Part shown: positions 5,364 through 5,812 of the stretch, piece by piece
Layout: every line of letters starts with the position of its first letter
Numbering within the stretch: position 1 is the stretch's first letter
The notes under the pieces: model-generated
What the model saw: only the letters and a program-made list of their open reading frames with translations
Database searches by the model: none
Told to the model about the DNA's origin: nothing
Translations under genes and position numbers: made by a program
NCBI GenBank assembly: GCA_030618965.1
Contig: JAUXCJ010000096.1
Coordinates: forward strand, 1-5,812
Reading direction: 5' to 3'
Length of the DNA: 5,812 nucleotides
DNA from: Thiomargarita sp.
GTDB lineage: Bacteria > Pseudomonadota > Gammaproteobacteria > Beggiatoales > Beggiatoaceae

Positions 5364-5672
5364 ATGAAAATAAGTCAATTAATATTAAAATGTTATGCAA
5401 GGTATGAAGAAGGGCAATGGATAGCTTTTTGCCTTGATTTTTATTTAGCCGCTCAAGCTTCTACCTTTGAAGAATCCAAGACAAAGCTTGAAAATATGAT
5501 TAAAGAATATGTTTTTGATGCGCTCGTCGGAGAAGATAGGGAATACGCTGAACAATTACTTTCTCGCAAAGCCCCATTGTTAGAATGGCTGAAATATTAC
5601 TTTTATGTTGTTATACAGGCAAAAGCGGGATTATATCGTATTTTCAAAGAGCCATTACCTTTAACTCGATGA
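5364..5672 (+). CDS. Small HicB-like hypothetical protein
   Basis: The product is 102 residues. The N-terminal half (about 5-55: LKCYARYEEGQWIAFCLDFYLAAQASTFEESKTKLENMIKEYV) has the strand-strand-helix order of the HicB antitoxin fold, with the xGxWxAxCLDF pattern and the FEExxxKLExxI helix. The second half (about 60-102) is helical, with LEWLKYYFYVVI as a hydrophobic stretch that is probably not a true membrane segment. It lacks the C-terminal HTH or RHH DNA-binding domain of a full HicB antitoxin, and no HicA toxin is beside it. It starts 17 bases after the stop of the CoA-binding gene and is probably the last gene of that operon; only a weak AAGAA lies upstream of the ATG. Function is unknown, and a role as antitoxin is not supported. 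Confidence 0.72.
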   Translation: MKISQLILKCYARYEEGQWIAFCLDFYLAAQASTFEESKTKLENMIKEYVFDALVGEDREYAEQLLSRKAPLLEWLKYYFYVVIQAKAGLYRIFKEPLPLTR

Positions 5673-5682
5673 TCAAGTTTTT

Positions 5683-5812
5683 TGTAAATTATTTATTTTA
5701 GCCCTGAAAGGGCGACATATACCAGCTTAGGGCAACGCCCTAGGATTTTATTATGTAAATAAATGTTTAAGCCCTGAAAGGGCGATACATTATGTCACGC
5801 CCTTTCAGGGCT
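5683..5812. repeat. Cluster of GCCCTGAAAGGGC palindromic repeats
   Basis: Three copies of the palindrome GCCCT-GAA-AGGGC are visible: 5701-5713, 5771-5783 and, in reverse complement, 5799-5811. Between the first two lies a related hairpin, TAGGGC-AAC-GCCCTA (5728-5742). The first two copies sit in a longer direct repeat of about 37 bp, each beginning TGTAAAT (5683 and 5754) with an AT-rich lead. The second and third copies form a perfect 15-bp inverted repeat (5770-5784 with 5798-5812) around a 13-nt loop, so arms that are already hairpins are nested in a larger one. The cluster follows the last gene by 10 bases and may continue past the window edge. GCCCTGAAAGGGCG-type units are known as dispersed intergenic repeats in several bacteria. 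There is no T-run after the stems, so a terminator role is uncertain. Confidence 0.88.

Noticed and set aside
5700..5812. Possible CRISPR array from the repeated GCCCTGAAAGGGC unit
   Set aside because: The repeat unit is too short, one copy is inverted, the intervals differ in length (57 and 15 nt), and no cas genes are present.

Overview
The window looks like an AT-rich chromosomal segment of a Gram-negative bacterium, most likely a gammaproteobacterium. The ccmH and ccmI genes of the System I cytochrome c maturation pathway are separate, as in Pseudomonas-type ccm operons and unlike the fused E. coli CcmH. The many small palindromic repeats between genes and the stand-alone dihydrolipoyl dehydrogenase would fit filamentous sulfur bacteria (Thiotrichales) or their relatives. 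That finer placement is inference only.

Layout: positions 1-301 hold no recognisable gene. They carry a G/C-rich inverted repeat with two arms of about 39 bp, a small perfect dyad and an AT-rich leader. ccmH (302-760) and ccmI (769-2025) follow as a tight pair. A 51-bp palindromic element comes 9 bases after the ccmI stop, then an orphan HicB-like antitoxin gene (2121-2573) and a pentapeptide-repeat gene (2631-3485). A second copy of the palindromic element (3501-3551) is followed by dihydrolipoyl dehydrogenase (3596-4981), a translationally coupled CoA-binding protein (4978-5346) and a small HicB-like hypothetical protein (5364-5672). The window ends in a cluster of GCCCTGAAAGGGC-type palindromic repeats (5683-5812). 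All genes are on the + strand.

The most interesting structure lies around the hicB and pentapeptide pair. The 51-bp palindrome, its right flank, the leader and the first seven codons (MSKNVDV) of the dehydrogenase gene are present a second time in front of hicB. The antitoxin gene therefore appears to start inside a copied piece of the dehydrogenase 5' end, and its ancestral start is probably the next ATG at 2145. The two-gene cassette is bounded by direct repeats of about 110 bp. Recombination through them would remove both genes and leave an intact dehydrogenase reading frame. The palindrome cores in the two copies are in opposite orientation although their right flanks are not, which suggests in-place inversion. 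A 25-bp sequence that includes the end of the pentapeptide gene is also duplicated on both sides of the second palindrome.

Functionally, ccmH and ccmI work together in delivering apocytochrome c to the haem lyase. The dehydrogenase and CoA-binding protein form a coupled metabolic pair. The hicB and pentapeptide pair looks like an accessory insertion between the two. No complete toxin-antitoxin system, CRISPR array, tRNA or transposase is visible.
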